A DNA stretch of 64,000 nucleotides from contig NC_087065.1 of assembly GCF_963678635.1 (NCBI RefSeq), positions 61,840,754-61,904,753 on the forward strand, written 5' to 3'. The notes beneath the pieces are model-generated. The model saw only the letters and a program-made list of their open reading frames with translations. It was not told where the DNA came from and did not search any database. Position 1 is the stretch's first letter. Each line of letters starts with the position of its first letter. This document shows, piece by piece, positions 1-12,539 of this stretch. A program made the position numbers and the translations under genes. Source of the stretch: Symsagittifera roscoffensis (taxonomy: Eukaryota > Xenacoelomorpha > Acoela > Convolutidae).

Positions 1-950
1 TACAATATGCAATACATAGATCAGAATACAACACCAAGGACGAACATCCAAAGACAAAACGACCCTACTACACTCGAGAAAGAATGGCCAACTACAATCA
101 ATATGCCGCCCACAATCACAACTCAAAGGATTTAGAGTACGACTTGACTTCGCAGAAAAGGACTTCATTGAACTAGACCAATGACCACCTCGATGTTCAA
201 GTACACGTACAGATCCGAGTAACCAGGCATCCCCACCACGCACAATCTCCACGCCATTCCCAGACAAGGTCAAACACAAAGAAGTTCTCACCAATGAAAC
301 AGAAAAACCTGACATAGCCAACCATTCTGAAATCAGATTTGAGTTTGTTGCGAAAACCCAGTCGTTGTCTTGAGAAGACACAATGATTGAATCTGGGACT
401 TCTCTAATAAGAAAACCCAGAAGAAATAAGATGTTCGCCAAATACCAACGTCCATCATCCATCTTTCGAATTGCAGAAAAACTATTCTAAAAAACTCTGT
501 AAAACCCGGATGGGTGGAACCTGATCTAAACTACATTTTATGATTAGATAAATTAGATATTTTACCAATGTAAAGTATTTAATATTAACCAATCATGATC
601 CATCTAACTAACAATCCACTTATTTGTAAGTGCTGAAATTACTTGTAATTTCAGCACCAGAGAGATTTGAATTTAACTTAGAAATTAGTTGAACTCTCCC
701 GAGTACTTCAGCAACCGCAATAAACCAGTATACCCTAGATCTATTGAGCCTAGCAGAGACTAGTTAAACAACCTGAGACTAGATAGTATAAGAGTAAGAT
801 TAGGATCGGTATTAGACTAAGAAGTTGCACGAATCTATCCGGCCGAAAATAAGATAGCGTGACGAGCAGACGGTGTACCCTATCCGAAATTACTCTATGA
901 GTTATACACTTCGGTCCTAACTCAATATAGAACATGATAATAATAGTAAT
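1..950. other. no gene recognised
   Basis: AT-rich sequence with only short chance reading frames on both strands. No domain, splice pattern, repeat partner or RNA gene was seen. Confidence 0.5.
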
Positions 951-1167
951 GGTGATGGGGATCGTTTGGTATATTTTCGCTTGGCTTATATACCGTACAT
1001 TTTCATATTTTCAACATTCCATCTGTTGGTTAAGCCAATCAGAAAGAGACAACATATGTCGTAATGGTTGCTTTTGGTGATATTTTATCAACCGAGCAAA
1101 CACATAAATTCAAGCTAGCATATGGTAAAAGTTTAAGAATTGTGTTTCTGATTTCAATTCAGAACAG
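951..1167 (+). repeat. dispersed ~220-bp repeat, copy 1
   Basis: This stretch recurs in the same orientation at about 9911-10124, differing by only a scatter of substitutions. Both copies run from a GTGATG-rich start through a shared core to the shared end ATTTCAATTCAGAACA. Neither has an obvious inverted terminus or target duplication, so the repeat class is unknown. The 94-residue ORF starting at 1064 lies partly in it and is not conserved as coding in the second copy. Confidence 0.75.
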
Positions 1168-1295
1168 TATCCAGTTTTTATCATGCAGCCGAAATACTTG
1201 TGGAAGCGTTTCTCTCGTTTTTGAGCCGGTGATTTCTTACACTCTGCGAGTAAGTCTCAGCGTTTTGTTGACCAATTCACTAAGAATTCTTCATT

Positions 1296-1340
1296 ACTTT
1301 ATGAAAGTATACTTTATGAAAGTATACTTTATGAAAGAAT
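1296..1340 (+). repeat. 15-bp direct repeat x3
   Basis: Three adjacent copies of ACTTTATGAAAGTAT; the last differs at one base near its end. It is a small minisatellite inside non-coding sequence. Confidence 0.9.
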
Positions 1341-1553
1341 CGCTTTGACATTCCCCCTTAACTACCCCCGCCTTAACTACACCTTCATTAATTAAAGATT
1401 TAATTGATATAATTAGTGGTTGTACAAGACCGTTTTACAAGACCGAGATAGAATTTTTCGAAACTGTTAATTTCAACTTTAACGCCCAATTTTAATGCAT
1501 AATGAACATCATGAACAAAATTTTAGTTGTAAATTTTCACATATTGGAAAAGG

Positions 1554-1753
1554 NNNNNNNNNNNNNNNNNNNNNNNNNNNNNNNNNNNNNNNNNNNNNNN
1601 NNNNNNNNNNNNNNNNNNNNNNNNNNNNNNNNNNNNNNNNNNNNNNNNNNNNNNNNNNNNNNNNNNNNNNNNNNNNNNNNNNNNNNNNNNNNNNNNNNNN
1701 NNNNNNNNNNNNNNNNNNNNNNNNNNNNNNNNNNNNNNNNNNNNNNNNNNNNN
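1554..1753. other. assembly gap (200 N)
   Basis: A run of exactly 200 N, a conventional placeholder, so the true gap length is unknown. ORFs that span it are artefacts. Confidence 1.
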
Positions 1754-3120
1754 CCTCACAAGTATAACGTTAAAACAACTACAATAAGCAATATATTAAC
1801 TACAATCAATTAACGTTTCTCGAAAAAAAACAGTCAAATTTTTTAAAAATGCAGTTTTTTTATACCAATTGGTCAAAACATTCTGTACTACCTGCGCAGC
1901 CAGCAACCGGCTATCCTTTTACCTTTCAAATTTCAATTATCATTTTGCTATTAATTTCATCTGTTGTCACCTGTGCTAAGGCTGAGGAGTTTGATTGGTC
2001 CGACCAATTCAGTAGGGTTGACTCAGAAGAACTATGGGGTATAGCGGTTTTTCCATAGCAATTTAGGCACACCAAGGAAACCTCGTAATTCAAAAAAAAA
2101 TCAAAAAAAATTGTCAGTGTCCAGAAAAACTCGTCTAACTACTTTCGTTTTTTTGACAAATTTAGAGCTCCGTGGCTTAGCTTCATTTCATGATAATTTG
2201 TCAAAAAGTTAATGAAGTTTCTATCTAAAATTTTTCATTTCAGTTTCTGTTCCAATTGATTATAATTCTGTCCAATGTCTTAAATTCGCATGAGCTGCTG
2301 AAGTGTAATACAACTCAGCAAATATTGCCTTCTACGGAAAAGCTTGAAAGAAAAAGTAAAATGGATTTGAAATTCCCTGCTTAATAACTTCGTTTGCCAC
2401 TTTTTTTTGTTTCAATGATTTCAGTATAGTTCCGTGCCAGATTTTAAAAACTTTTGCAACTTTTGAAACACTAGTGCAATATCTGAAAGGCTAGAGCGAT
2501 ATTTAAACAATGCAACTTGTGTTTCAAATTTTGCACTAGTTTTTCGAATATCAAATTTAAACACTAGTGCAATTTCTTTCCTAGAACAATCAACCAAAAC
2601 AAATTAGAAAGTAAAAACAACGTGTGAGCGTGAAAATTTGGGTATTTTTTCAAACTTTTCACATGCCTGTGATACCAGATAAGCATCAGCCTATATTGCA
2701 TCTCGAGTTTTGTTCACATCTGCGCGTCTTGATTTGTTCACAAATTTTCGCGATCTGCTTATCGAATTGCTTATCTACTACACAATTAAAAATCAAGTGA
2801 TTTTTTAAATCTCTTGAAAGAAACGCTTCGAATTTGTTTAAAGGAAAATAGTAACTTCTGTTTTTTCTTGTCCTAGGTTTGCATTTAGAGTAAACTACCA
2901 TAGCATGGGTGTTTTGTAAAGAAAGTGTTTTGACGGGCGGTGTTTTGAGTCTTTTGTCGGCCTTTTTTCCAAAACACTCAGTTTCAATTTTTCTAATTCT
3001 GCCATTTCATTTTCAGTTTCTTAGGTTTAAAATTTCCATAACTTGGATTTTAGTGTTCTTGTTTAATGCGTTTTTGAATTAAAATTGACCTAAAAACTGC
3101 GTCTTGATGAAAGAAAACGT
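1754..3120. other. no gene recognised
   Basis: AT-rich, low-complexity sequence. Short ORFs at 1849-2058 (+) and 2686-2901 (-) show no recognisable domain. Confidence 0.4.
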
Positions 3121-3162
3121 TCAAAATTTTAACGTATTCAAAATTTTAGAAACTGTTAATAC

Positions 3163-3316
3163 CTTGTCGCCTGAAACTTTAGCACTGGACTGCAGGTCCT
3201 GGTGCAATTTGACAGTGGCCTCCTTGTTGACCTTGAACAGTTTAGTCACCACACACAGAACCTTCCTAGTCCCGGGTGATTTCTTCATCTCGTGCGCCAC
3301 TGCAGTCGGAACACTG
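3163..3316 (-). CDS. possible isolated internal exon, unknown protein
   Basis: On the minus strand an open frame of about 51 codons is bounded upstream by a T-rich acceptor (GGTTTCAG|CAG) and downstream by a donor (GACAAG|GTATTAAC). Its GC content is near 50%, well above the surroundings. The encoded peptide is basic and hydrophilic, with no family I recognise. The surrounding ORF (3456-3121) stays open on both sides, so the exon limits are inferred from splice-like sites only. It could be an exon of a host gene that continues outside the visible repeats, or an exon of a decayed element. No neighbouring exon was found. Confidence 0.3.
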
Positions 3317-3469
3317 CTGAAACCAGGCGGTTTCAATTGCAATAAAACCTGGATGAGTCGGACCGGTAATAAAGGTTTTGCAAGGCGCTTCAAATATAGC
3401 TCATGCATAGAATGGCCGTATTGTCGCCGAGTCATGAAAATTGAAATGATAATCACTAGGCCTAGCTGA

Positions 3470-6400
3470 ACGGGTCACTTGAAGTCTAATTTTTCCATTT
3501 CTTGAAAGGTGTGACGGAATTTTTGGTCTTGTGTGTGTGTGGGGGGGTATTTAGACTAATTGCAACTTTTTGAATGAGTCTTTTTGGCGGGAAATTTTTG
3601 TACCATCAGAAAATATCAATGCCCTAAGCTCAAATTTAAAAAAAAGATTCCACTTGTGATTTGTTGGTGAAATGATTGGGTCATGAAAAAAGCAAATGTG
3701 GTCAATTTTGGCCCGAATTAAAATGCGCGAAATCACCAATTTATTATAAGCGCGTAAGCAATGCGGTGAATTAATCCAGCTCTGAAATCATTCCATACTG
3801 AATGGAACTCAACCACCAATTGACGTCACACCGTAAAGGAGATTCGAAACATTCGGGGCTTAGCCCTGTTGCGAGTAGTCTTTTTGTTCCTACTTCTGAA
3901 AAAAGTGATGAATATATATGTTTAGGTTGGTTTTTTTACTCTGAACATTAAAATTACTCACTAGTTTTGAATTGCCTCGGGGTTCAAATCAAGTCTCGTG
4001 ACCTTGCCAAGATCAGCTTTGATTTTGTAAGCATAGCTCAAACTTCCACTGACGCCTATCTAAAACACTAACTTCAGAAAATCAAATCGTAATGCAACAC
4101 TTTTTCTGCATTCTGGCCGTTATTCCGCCGTTGAAACAATTTGGCTTTTCTTATGGATATGATGTAATCTGGCCGTATGGTTGGCAATTGATCGGCAAAA
4201 TGAACATTGTGGAACTCGATCTTAAATCTTTCACGGAAATGCATTGCAAAAACAACTGGTAAACGAATGGTTTCTGACAATTTTAATAAAATGTAGTTCT
4301 ATTTTGCTATTTTGGCACCAAGGAAAGTAGTTCGACAATTTTATCACGATTTATGTCAGTGTATTTTTTTGAATGCCTTATTATTTTCCCCGCAAAATCA
4401 GGCACCACAAATAATCATCGAATGCGCCGAGTAATATATCCTTTTGAAATCTTTTCAGTCGTGATTCAAACTTCATTTTGAAAACATATTCAGCACTAAC
4501 TCGAACGAGGTTAAAAAAATTTCCAAAAAATTGTCTCAGTGTCGAGAAAAACCGGTTTGAAATTTTCCAAGTCTTAGTCTAATTTCCAGCAAGTGAAGCA
4601 ACCGAGTAGGCTTCTTATAGAAGGATAAACCAAAAAATTTAGTTTAAATCCAATCAAACTATTTTTCGAAGTTTTTTTAGTGCTATCTTGAGAACAAAAA
4701 AAATCAAAATTTGAAGAAAAAAAATTCTGCAAAAAACTGAAAAAAAAATTTTTTTTTTTCGATTTTTTCTTCGTTTTTTTCTTTTCATTTTTCAAGCAAA
4801 ACCGTTGCCCGATTCCTTTTTTTCTACTGTGACTGTCAAACATGCCTAAACTTCATGTTTTTGTCAGATCCGTTTATCACCCGACTCACAAAAACCAACA
4901 CCAATTTGAAAAAAAAACACGAAAATGTTTTTAGATATTTTTTGCGAGTACGGTCGGAATAATCTGTGCTACTTTCACAGCAATCGGTCAGCCTTGTTTT
5001 TTTTGCAATTGAAAGTAATGTTATAAGTTATTGGTTAATTTTTTTATATGAACTGTTTGCTTGATTTCGAAAAGTTGTTTACGATTTCTAGTGTTGATTA
5101 CCACCCGTGTTGAGGTGGTCGCCTTGTATTCGATTATGTTTCGATCAGGTGTTTGATTATGTTTTGAAATTGTGCGCGACGGAATGGATTTTCTCGACCA
5201 CAGTCTTTGCCAGGGTCGAACAATGTCTGTGTATTCGTTCAATTCGGTTGAACCATTATGCATTGTTTTTCGTTAAGAAATTCAAAATATATTCGGATAC
5301 TGGATATCAATTTCGGTTGGTGACGCTTCGTAGGTATCAGTGTGTACCGGTATTCCTAGAAAAACAAACAAAACATTTTGCTCGATATTTAGAAGAAATG
5401 AAAATATCCAAATTATTGATGTTTTCTTAGACTCCATTTACCCTCTCTACTTAAATCCTAGACAATTTTTTAGAAAAATTAAGATTCAGCCTTCTGAAAT
5501 AAAAAAAACCAAAGCTCGTGAGTTCTAATTAATTGTCGAGTCGCACATCAGATACAGATTTTGGTAACGAGTTCGTCATACCTCCTTGAGAGCAGATACA
5601 TTTGCAGAGTTCTTGTCATTCATGTTGATCATCTTCTTGATGTCATTCAGAACCAGCACTTCACTTGTGCTCTGTTTGCTCGAGTCCAAGCTCACCGTGA
5701 GAGGACACAGGAACTCACAACTATCAGCAAAAAATACATGAACTATATTGTGCATTTTTGATTTTCTCAAGGTGTGGGCGAAGTTTCTCGCGTCGATGAG
5801 TGACATATTTTCTTGAAACATAATCAATATAAACAAAACAAAAAAAAAAATCGAAGGTTTTGACGATAAAAACGCTTATTTTAGAAAATTTTGACAAAAT
5901 AAATTTGGAATGGTTTCTAGAATGTTTTGACTTTATGGACGATCTTAACCAAAAAACCGCGCTTTTTTAACGCGTTTTAACTCCTCAAAATTAGTTTATA
6001 TAGGCGCCAAAAGCGTTTTTAAAAAAGTTTTGGCCCTTTTCCACTTTATCCCCATATTTCAAATGTAAAATTTTCTTGGTTGTATTATATGTGATTATAG
6101 ATAAATGCGTGATGTTACGATGTTAAGGTCTTAGAAGAAAAAATCTGTTCACAATAATTACTTTGTTCGCCCTACAAAACTTCATTGCATTATGACAATG
6201 TTGAAATAGTTTTTCGAAACTGAAAATTAAATAAGGGGGTAGTCAGAAAGAGCCAAATTTTTGTGCTGATCGGTCAAAAAGCGATGCTATTAACATAAAC
6301 TATAGAGTAGTACCGACCAAAAAATTTTCCTGATATCAGCTACCAACTAATAATTTTCAAACTAAAAATCTTAAAATCTTGTCTGTATAGTTAGTTTTCT

Positions 6401-7573
6401 CAAAAAAAACAGGGACAGTTTTTAAACTCCATGGCACTATTTTAACTTGCATGTCCAAAGAGTGGAACGATAAAATGACGAGAAAAGCCCTTAGAACACC
6501 TGTGATAGTTTTTCATCCACCGGTTTTCTAAACTATGTAAAATGATAAGGAGTACCGTACCAATTCGGAGTACCAAATGATAAGGAGTACCGTACGAAGC
6601 GAGTATTCGTACCAATTCTTAAACGCAAAAATTGGTCGCATGGCAATGTAAACAGGATTCTTTGCTAAGTAGTTCCGAGAAAATTTCCATTTGAAGTCCC
6701 ACACCCGCTAGGTTATGGCATACACAAATTCATTTCAAATTGATTACAGATTTAATTTGGAAAACTGCTCTGCAACGAATTGTCGCTTTTTCAAAAGCTA
6801 GGAGTTGTCACTTGCTACATATTGTGCCTCAAGTTTTCCTCCAAATAAAAGTTCAAAACTACAAATATCAAAGCTTTTTGTCAAAGATTTTCGAAAAAAT
6901 TCAACCATAATTTGAGAAAGTTTCAAAACATACATTTGGAGTTTTGGAGAATGCTTTATGACCGGTATTTTTTCTTTAAAAACTAGCCAAACTAGATACA
7001 TCTCGATCAAATATTATTTTTTATTCCAGTAGAAAATCTAAAAGTTTACAGATTATTTGGACCCAAAAGTCCGCAGTCTTAAAAGGAGAGCTCAATTTAC
7101 GTTCCTTGTTGCTAAAATTTTTAATTTCAACCTAAAAAAAAATCTCAAGTCAAACTGCAAGAATTGCGCACAACCACATTTGAAGGTTTTTTTTGAAATT
7201 AAAGCCCAAAAAATTATCACTAACTAAATAAGTGTTTTCACTACGTTCATTGAGACTTAAAAAAAAACTACTGAACTGCTAAAAAATTGACGTTTTCACA
7301 ACGTTTTGTCACAATGATTCTTCTTTTAAAAGATAATAATATCTGTAGCATCATTAAGAAAAAAATTTCTGTTGGCTGAAAGTCAAAACACCCAAGCATA
7401 ATCAAACTGGTAGTCTACGTTTTATCAGATGACTGAGTTGAAAAAATTGTCTCAAATTTCACAGAGTCAAAAAAACAGTCATACATTTTCGTCGTTCTTA
7501 TAACATATGGCATGCGGTACTCTTTTTACCCTTTCGAATTGATAAAGGACAAAAACCCGTCCTAAATACCGAA
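3470..7573. other. long AT-rich intergenic stretch
   Basis: About 4 kb of homopolymer-rich sequence. None of the short ORFs here shows a domain, biased composition or good splice sites. No inverted or tandem structure was seen by eye. Confidence 0.4.
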
Positions 7574-9302
7574 AAACATCATTTTGTATCAAAAACATTG
7601 CATCAAAAATATTGACTAATAGTTCAAGTTCTGGAGCAAAAGGTGTTCTGATTTCAATATGAAACAAAGATAGCCTGTTACTCTACAAGTGGCTCAGAAT
7701 ACTCCGACCATAATCTTAAAAAATACGAAAAATTTTATACAAATTAATATCGTTTTTTTTCAGCGTGTTGTGATAAAAACGATCTGAACCAAAAATTGGA
7801 ACTTAGGAACAACATACCAAAAAAATCAGCTCGAAGCAAAAGATTGCATCAAAAATATTGACTGGTATTTCACACTGTCCAGCAAAGGACCCTAGTATAT
7901 TCTTGCCGGTTTTGAATTTTTGAAGTTTGTAAATCCAAATGGCGCTACAACAAAATTTTAAAAACAAGCTTACTTGAGCAAAACCAGGGGTGGATTTAAG
8001 GGGAGCGGGGAAAACATCATTTTGTATCGAAAACATTGCATCAAAAATATTGACTAATAGTTCAAGTTGTCGAGCAAAAGGTGTTCTGATTTCAATATGA
8101 AACAAGGATAGCCTGTTACTCTACCAGTGGCTCAGAATACTCCGACCATAATCTTAAAAAATACGAAAAATATTATACAAATTAATATCGCTTTTTTTTA
8201 GTGTGTTGAGATAAAAACTATCTGAACCAAAAATCTGAACTTAGGAATAACATACCAAAAAAATCAACTCGAAGCAAAAAAATTGAATGAAAAATATTGA
8301 CTGGTATTTCACACTGTCCAGCAAAAGACCCTAGTATAATCTTGCCGGTTTTTGAATTTTTGAAGTTTGTAAATCCAAATGACGCTACAACAAATTTTTA
8401 AAAACAGCATTACTTGAGCAAAACCAGGGGTGGATTTAAGGAGGGCGGGGGGAAAACATCATTTTGTATCATAAACATTGCATCAAAAATATTGACTAAT
8501 AGTTCAAGTTGTCGAGCAAAAGGTGTTCTGATTTCAATATGAAACAAGGATAGCCTGTTACTCTACCAGTGGCTCAGAATACTCCGACCATAATCTTAAA
8601 AAATACAAAAATTTTTGTACAAATTAATGTCGGTTTTTTTAGCGTGTTGTGATAAAAACGATCTGAACCAAAAATCGGAACTTAGGAATACCAAAAAAAT
8701 CAACCCGAAGCAAAAGATTGCATCAAAAATATTGACTGGTATTTCACACTGTCCAGCAAAAGGCCCTAGTATGTTCTTGCCGGTTTTTAAATTTTTGAAG
8801 TTTGTAAATCCAAGTGACGCTAAAACAAAATTTTAAAAACAACATTGCATGAGCAAAACCAGGGGTGGATTTAAGGGGGGCGGGGGAAAAACATCATTTT
8901 GTATCAAAAACATTGCATCAAAAATATTGACTAATAGTTCAAGGTGTCGAGCAAAAGGTGTTCTGATTTCAATATGAAACAAGGATAGCCTGTTACTCTA
9001 CAAGTGGCTCAGAATACTCCGACCATAATCTTAAAAAATACGAAAAATTTTATACAAATTAAAATCGTTTTTTTTTTCAGCGTGATGTGATAAAAACGAT
9101 CTGAACCAAAAATTGGAACTTAGGAATAACATACCAAAAAAATCAACTCGAAGCAAAAGATTGTATCAAAACTATTGACTGGTATTTCACACTGTCCAGC
9201 AAAAGACCCTAGTATGTTCTTGCCGGTTTTTGAATTTTTGAAGTTTGTAAATCCAAATGACGCTACAACAAAATTTAAAAAACAACATTACTTGAGCAAA
9301 AC
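7574..9302 (+). repeat. tandem array, ~440-bp unit, four copies
   Basis: Four head-to-tail units begin with CATCATTTTGTATC near 7578, 8014, 8458 and 8892, giving periods of about 434-444 bp. Units share long near-identical blocks and differ by substitutions and small indels. The junction between units carries CAGGGGTGGATTTAAGG followed by a G-rich run. The last unit runs directly into the complete element at 9303-9670, which begins with the same sequence. ORFs at 7479-7667, 7803-8105, 8615-8836 and 9175-9450 are repeats of the same non-coding unit. Confidence 0.9.
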
Positions 9303-9670
9303 CAGGGGTGGATTTAAGGGGAGCGGGGGCGGATGCCGCCCTCTCTCCAGAGACTCGACCCTCTGCCGACCCAAATTGTCCTCCTTTTGTACTATTTTGA
9401 AATATCCATTTTTGTTGATGGACCCGCCAAAATACGCTAATTTTGAGTGAGAGCACGTGTGGAAAATACGCAATTTTTTGATCAAAACATTCCAGAAAAT
9501 GCCTAAAAAAGCCCTTTTTGGCCTGATTTTTCAAAATTTTGCCTGGTACTTTTTAGTGCTTTTGGGGAGCTCGAAAAATCAATTTGGTCGACCTAAAAAA
9601 AAGGTCGACAAATTTTCGAAAATTTTTTGAAAATCCGCCCCTTCTCGAGAAAATCCTTGATCCGCCCCTG
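9303..9670. mobile_element. hAT-like MITE candidate (CAGGGG termini)
   Basis: The element starts CAGGGGTGGATTTAAGGGG and its right end, read on the other strand, starts CAGGGGCGGATCAAGG, so it has imperfect terminal inverted repeats. CAGGG-type termini and the small size fit a non-autonomous hAT element. The expected 8-bp target duplication is not clear: the left flank is AGCAAAAC and the right flank is an A run. The left flank belongs to the tandem array, so the original flank may have been replaced. Confidence 0.55.
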
Positions 9671-9910
9671 AAAAAAAATTGAGTAAAACCAAAACAACTA
9701 TTCCAAACTAACTTGGCTTAACTTATGGCGATCGACCAAATCGCAGCTAGTTAAAAAGGGATCTTTCTGAATGTTGATAAGACTTTCCTATTCTTATTCA
9801 CAGAAAAAGTTTCTTTCTCTCGTGAACAAGTTTATTGTTTCAAATATAGGGGACAACATCAAATATAGAACATGGGTTATTGGATATCGGTTGATTGTGA
9901 TAGTGATGGT

Positions 9911-10124
9911 GATTCTGATGATTTGGTATATTTTCGCTTGGCTTATATCCCGTACATTTTCATATTTTCAACATTCCATCTGTTGGTTAAACCAATCAGA
10001 AAGAAACAACATATGTCGTAATGGTTGCTTTTGGTGATATTTTATCCACTGAGCAAACACATAACTTCAAGGTAGCATATGGTAAAAGTTTAAGAATTGT
10101 GTTTCTGATTTCAATTCAGAACAC
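9911..10124 (+). repeat. dispersed ~220-bp repeat, copy 2
   Basis: Second copy of the repeat at 951-1167, same orientation, about 9 kb away. Outside the shared block the two loci diverge, so this is a dispersed repeat and not the edge of a large duplication. Confidence 0.75.
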
Positions 10125-10870
10125 AACTTTACTTTGGTAAAACTTTATTTGAGTAGAACTTTACTTAAGTAAAAGTAAAAAGTAATCATTTTTAATAGTT
10201 GTTTATCGTTTCTAGTCGCTTGAATTTATTCTACATTTGGACATATGAATGTTCAATGGCAACTTGGGCGCAATTTCTTCGGTCGAGAAAGCCGAGATAC
10301 GTGAGGCCCATTCTAACTGTAGTCGAGCCAGCCAAAATTTATCTGATCTTTGTCAAAAAATTATCAGATTCACACGTTTTTGATCGAGAAACTTCAGACA
10401 TACCCAATTTCGGGTAAAAAGTCCAGCTAATGTGTTTTGGTCGAGTAAGTTCAGAGAAGCCAGATTTGGGTCATAGCGGTTCAGAATTTCAACCCACGCA
10501 TTTTCGCGAAACCCTCCTTTACAGCTATCATAGGACAAACATTTTGGCCGATTAGCCCTTCCATTTTAATATACTTGAGTTTCGAGGGGAGAGCACACGT
10601 CGAAAACATTCAATTTTTCAGTCAATTTTTTGAAAACTGCCCAAAAACGCCGATTTTGTCAGGCAAAATATTTTGCCAAAGTAGTGTCTTCTGAGAGCTT
10701 TGCTCAACAATTGAGTCGAACAAAAACAAAATTAAAACTCCGATGCATAGATTCACCCCTGCCACTGGTGTAAGCGCTTTCTTGTATTTTATAAAGTATA
10801 GCATTACGAGGCCAAACTGTGTACTGGATAGGTGCACAATGCTTAAAAAGAGAAATAAGTTTCTGACCTG
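10125..10870. other. no gene recognised
   Basis: AT-rich sequence with recurring TCGAG-containing phrases (10280-10480) that may be a degenerate repeat. No coding signal was accepted. Confidence 0.35.
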
Positions 10871-11220
10871 GTGCTCTGCCAAAAGTGATTCGGGAGATGT
10901 TTGATGACGAATGTTCCGACTTGTACTTGTGAGGCCTCGTGGACGGAAGAGGCTGCTACCACTGACTGCCCCATTCCCAGGGTGGAGTTTGAGGAGGAAC
11001 CATCACACACAGAAGTCACAAAGTCTGTCGCCAAGGTACGGAACATTTCTGGTCCCAGTGATTGAAGTGGGATACCTTTATGTGACTTTTTTTTGTTCTT
11101 TTTCTTCTTGTGGTGTGAAGATGTCGACTTTTTATGATGGTCTTCCAGATCGGAAATTAGAAAATGCAGAACATGCACAGAGCTTGATGAAAAACTGTGA
11201 AAAAAATAAGAGCTGGAAAG
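10871..11220 (-). CDS. possible exon, Lys/His/Ser-rich unknown protein
   Basis: A minus-strand open frame encodes a hydrophilic peptide with a block of alternating His, Lys and Ser followed by a less biased segment. GC is clearly raised between about 10880 and 11060. Near the 3' side of the frame a donor-like CACCAG|GTCAGA occurs, after which coding quality falls. No domain is recognised. It could be an exon of a host gene or a chance frame in a GC-richer patch; a matching acceptor could not be fixed. Confidence 0.25.
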
Positions 11221-11244
11221 TAGACTAAAATATAAAATACGCAA

Positions 11245-12539
11245 GTGTTGTTAATAATGATAAACTCTGATGTGCACTTGTGTGTGGATGTTTGCTAAAT
11301 TGTCAAATGTTAAGCTTTTGTTACGTTATGCTCAAGCGAGCAAAAAAATCAGTGCGCTTGAAAAAGCAATATAGTTATATCAAAGAGAGACTAAAAAGAA
11401 AAGAATTGAGGGAAAGATGCTTCTCGCTATCTCGCTAGAGATATCAATTTTAAGAAGGAATATAACTATAAAGGCTGCAATAACGAAATCATCTCAATGT
11501 GTCAATACTCAAAACAAAAGTAAAATTTTAGTTTCAGTTTAACACACTTTGAACCGTGAAAAGTTTTCATTTTCGTTTTTGTTCAGCGATAGATGTAAAT
11601 AGATATACCATGTTCTTTTTTTTCCTCAGAACTGATTCTGGTCGTTTTTGTTTCGCTTTAGTATTGTGGAAAGAACTAAAAGGCTCAAAAATAGTTTTAA
11701 AGTTTTTGCAGACCGCTTGAAGCTTCTAGGTTTAAAATTCGTATATTTTTATGACAGGAAAAATTGGAAATGCATCCGGGGTTGAAGTCAAAATGACAAT
11801 AAATATTAGTGCTTAAAAAATCATTTTTTATACTAACGCACTCCGCACATTTTTTCAAGACAAAATTTGAGCTGAAAATTTAGTTCATTGCGCACAAAGT
11901 TAATCGTGAAAAACTACTCAATTTTGCACATGAATTTTTGCTTTTCTAAGCTTGTCATTAGCAAGCATTATCAGATCGCTATATAGATTTTTTGCGGGCT
12001 AACAACTTGTTTAAAAGAATCGCTTGGTTTCTTGGATCATAATGAATTCAGAATTTGTATGCGCCTTCGACACAATTAGTCTGGAGGTAACGAATATGAA
12101 GTATTTTCTTTCAATTAAAAATTTGTCTATGATTTGTCTGCTTATCGGTTGTCGGCTTAGTTGTCACATCTCGGAATCGTTTTTTTTTTGCTGCGCGCAT
12201 TTTCATTACATTTTTTTTAGTGTTTGATTTACTGCTACAATTTGTAGTCTTACTTAGCTGGACTTCGTATTTTCTTCTTTGTTTTTTTGTTTTTTTTCTA
12301 TTTCGCTGAAGAACTTCCTTGGCCGAAATTATTTTGACCTTTTTTATTGGCTTAATGACCCAATTTTGAATAGTTTCAAGTAAAATACGAAGTAAAAGAC
12401 TGCCCTCCGCACTTTTCAAAGTGGTTGTATGTTTATCACTTGGTGTGTTGAATTTTTTTGTTCGTTAAGAAAAATAGTTTTCATTTTGATTGAAAAATTT
12501 TTAGTTTTTTCTAAGAAACTTCTATTGATCTTCAAAATT
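11245..12539. other. no gene recognised
   Basis: AT-rich non-coding sequence. The ORFs at 12024-12227 and 12111-12419 have simple composition and no domain. Confidence 0.4.

Noticed and set aside
1495-1813. ORFs running through the 1554-1753 gap
   Set aside because: They are made almost wholly of N and have no meaning.
7479-9534. Several ORFs with shared peptide starts on both strands
   Set aside because: They are translations of the same ~440-bp tandem repeat and the MITE, not genes.
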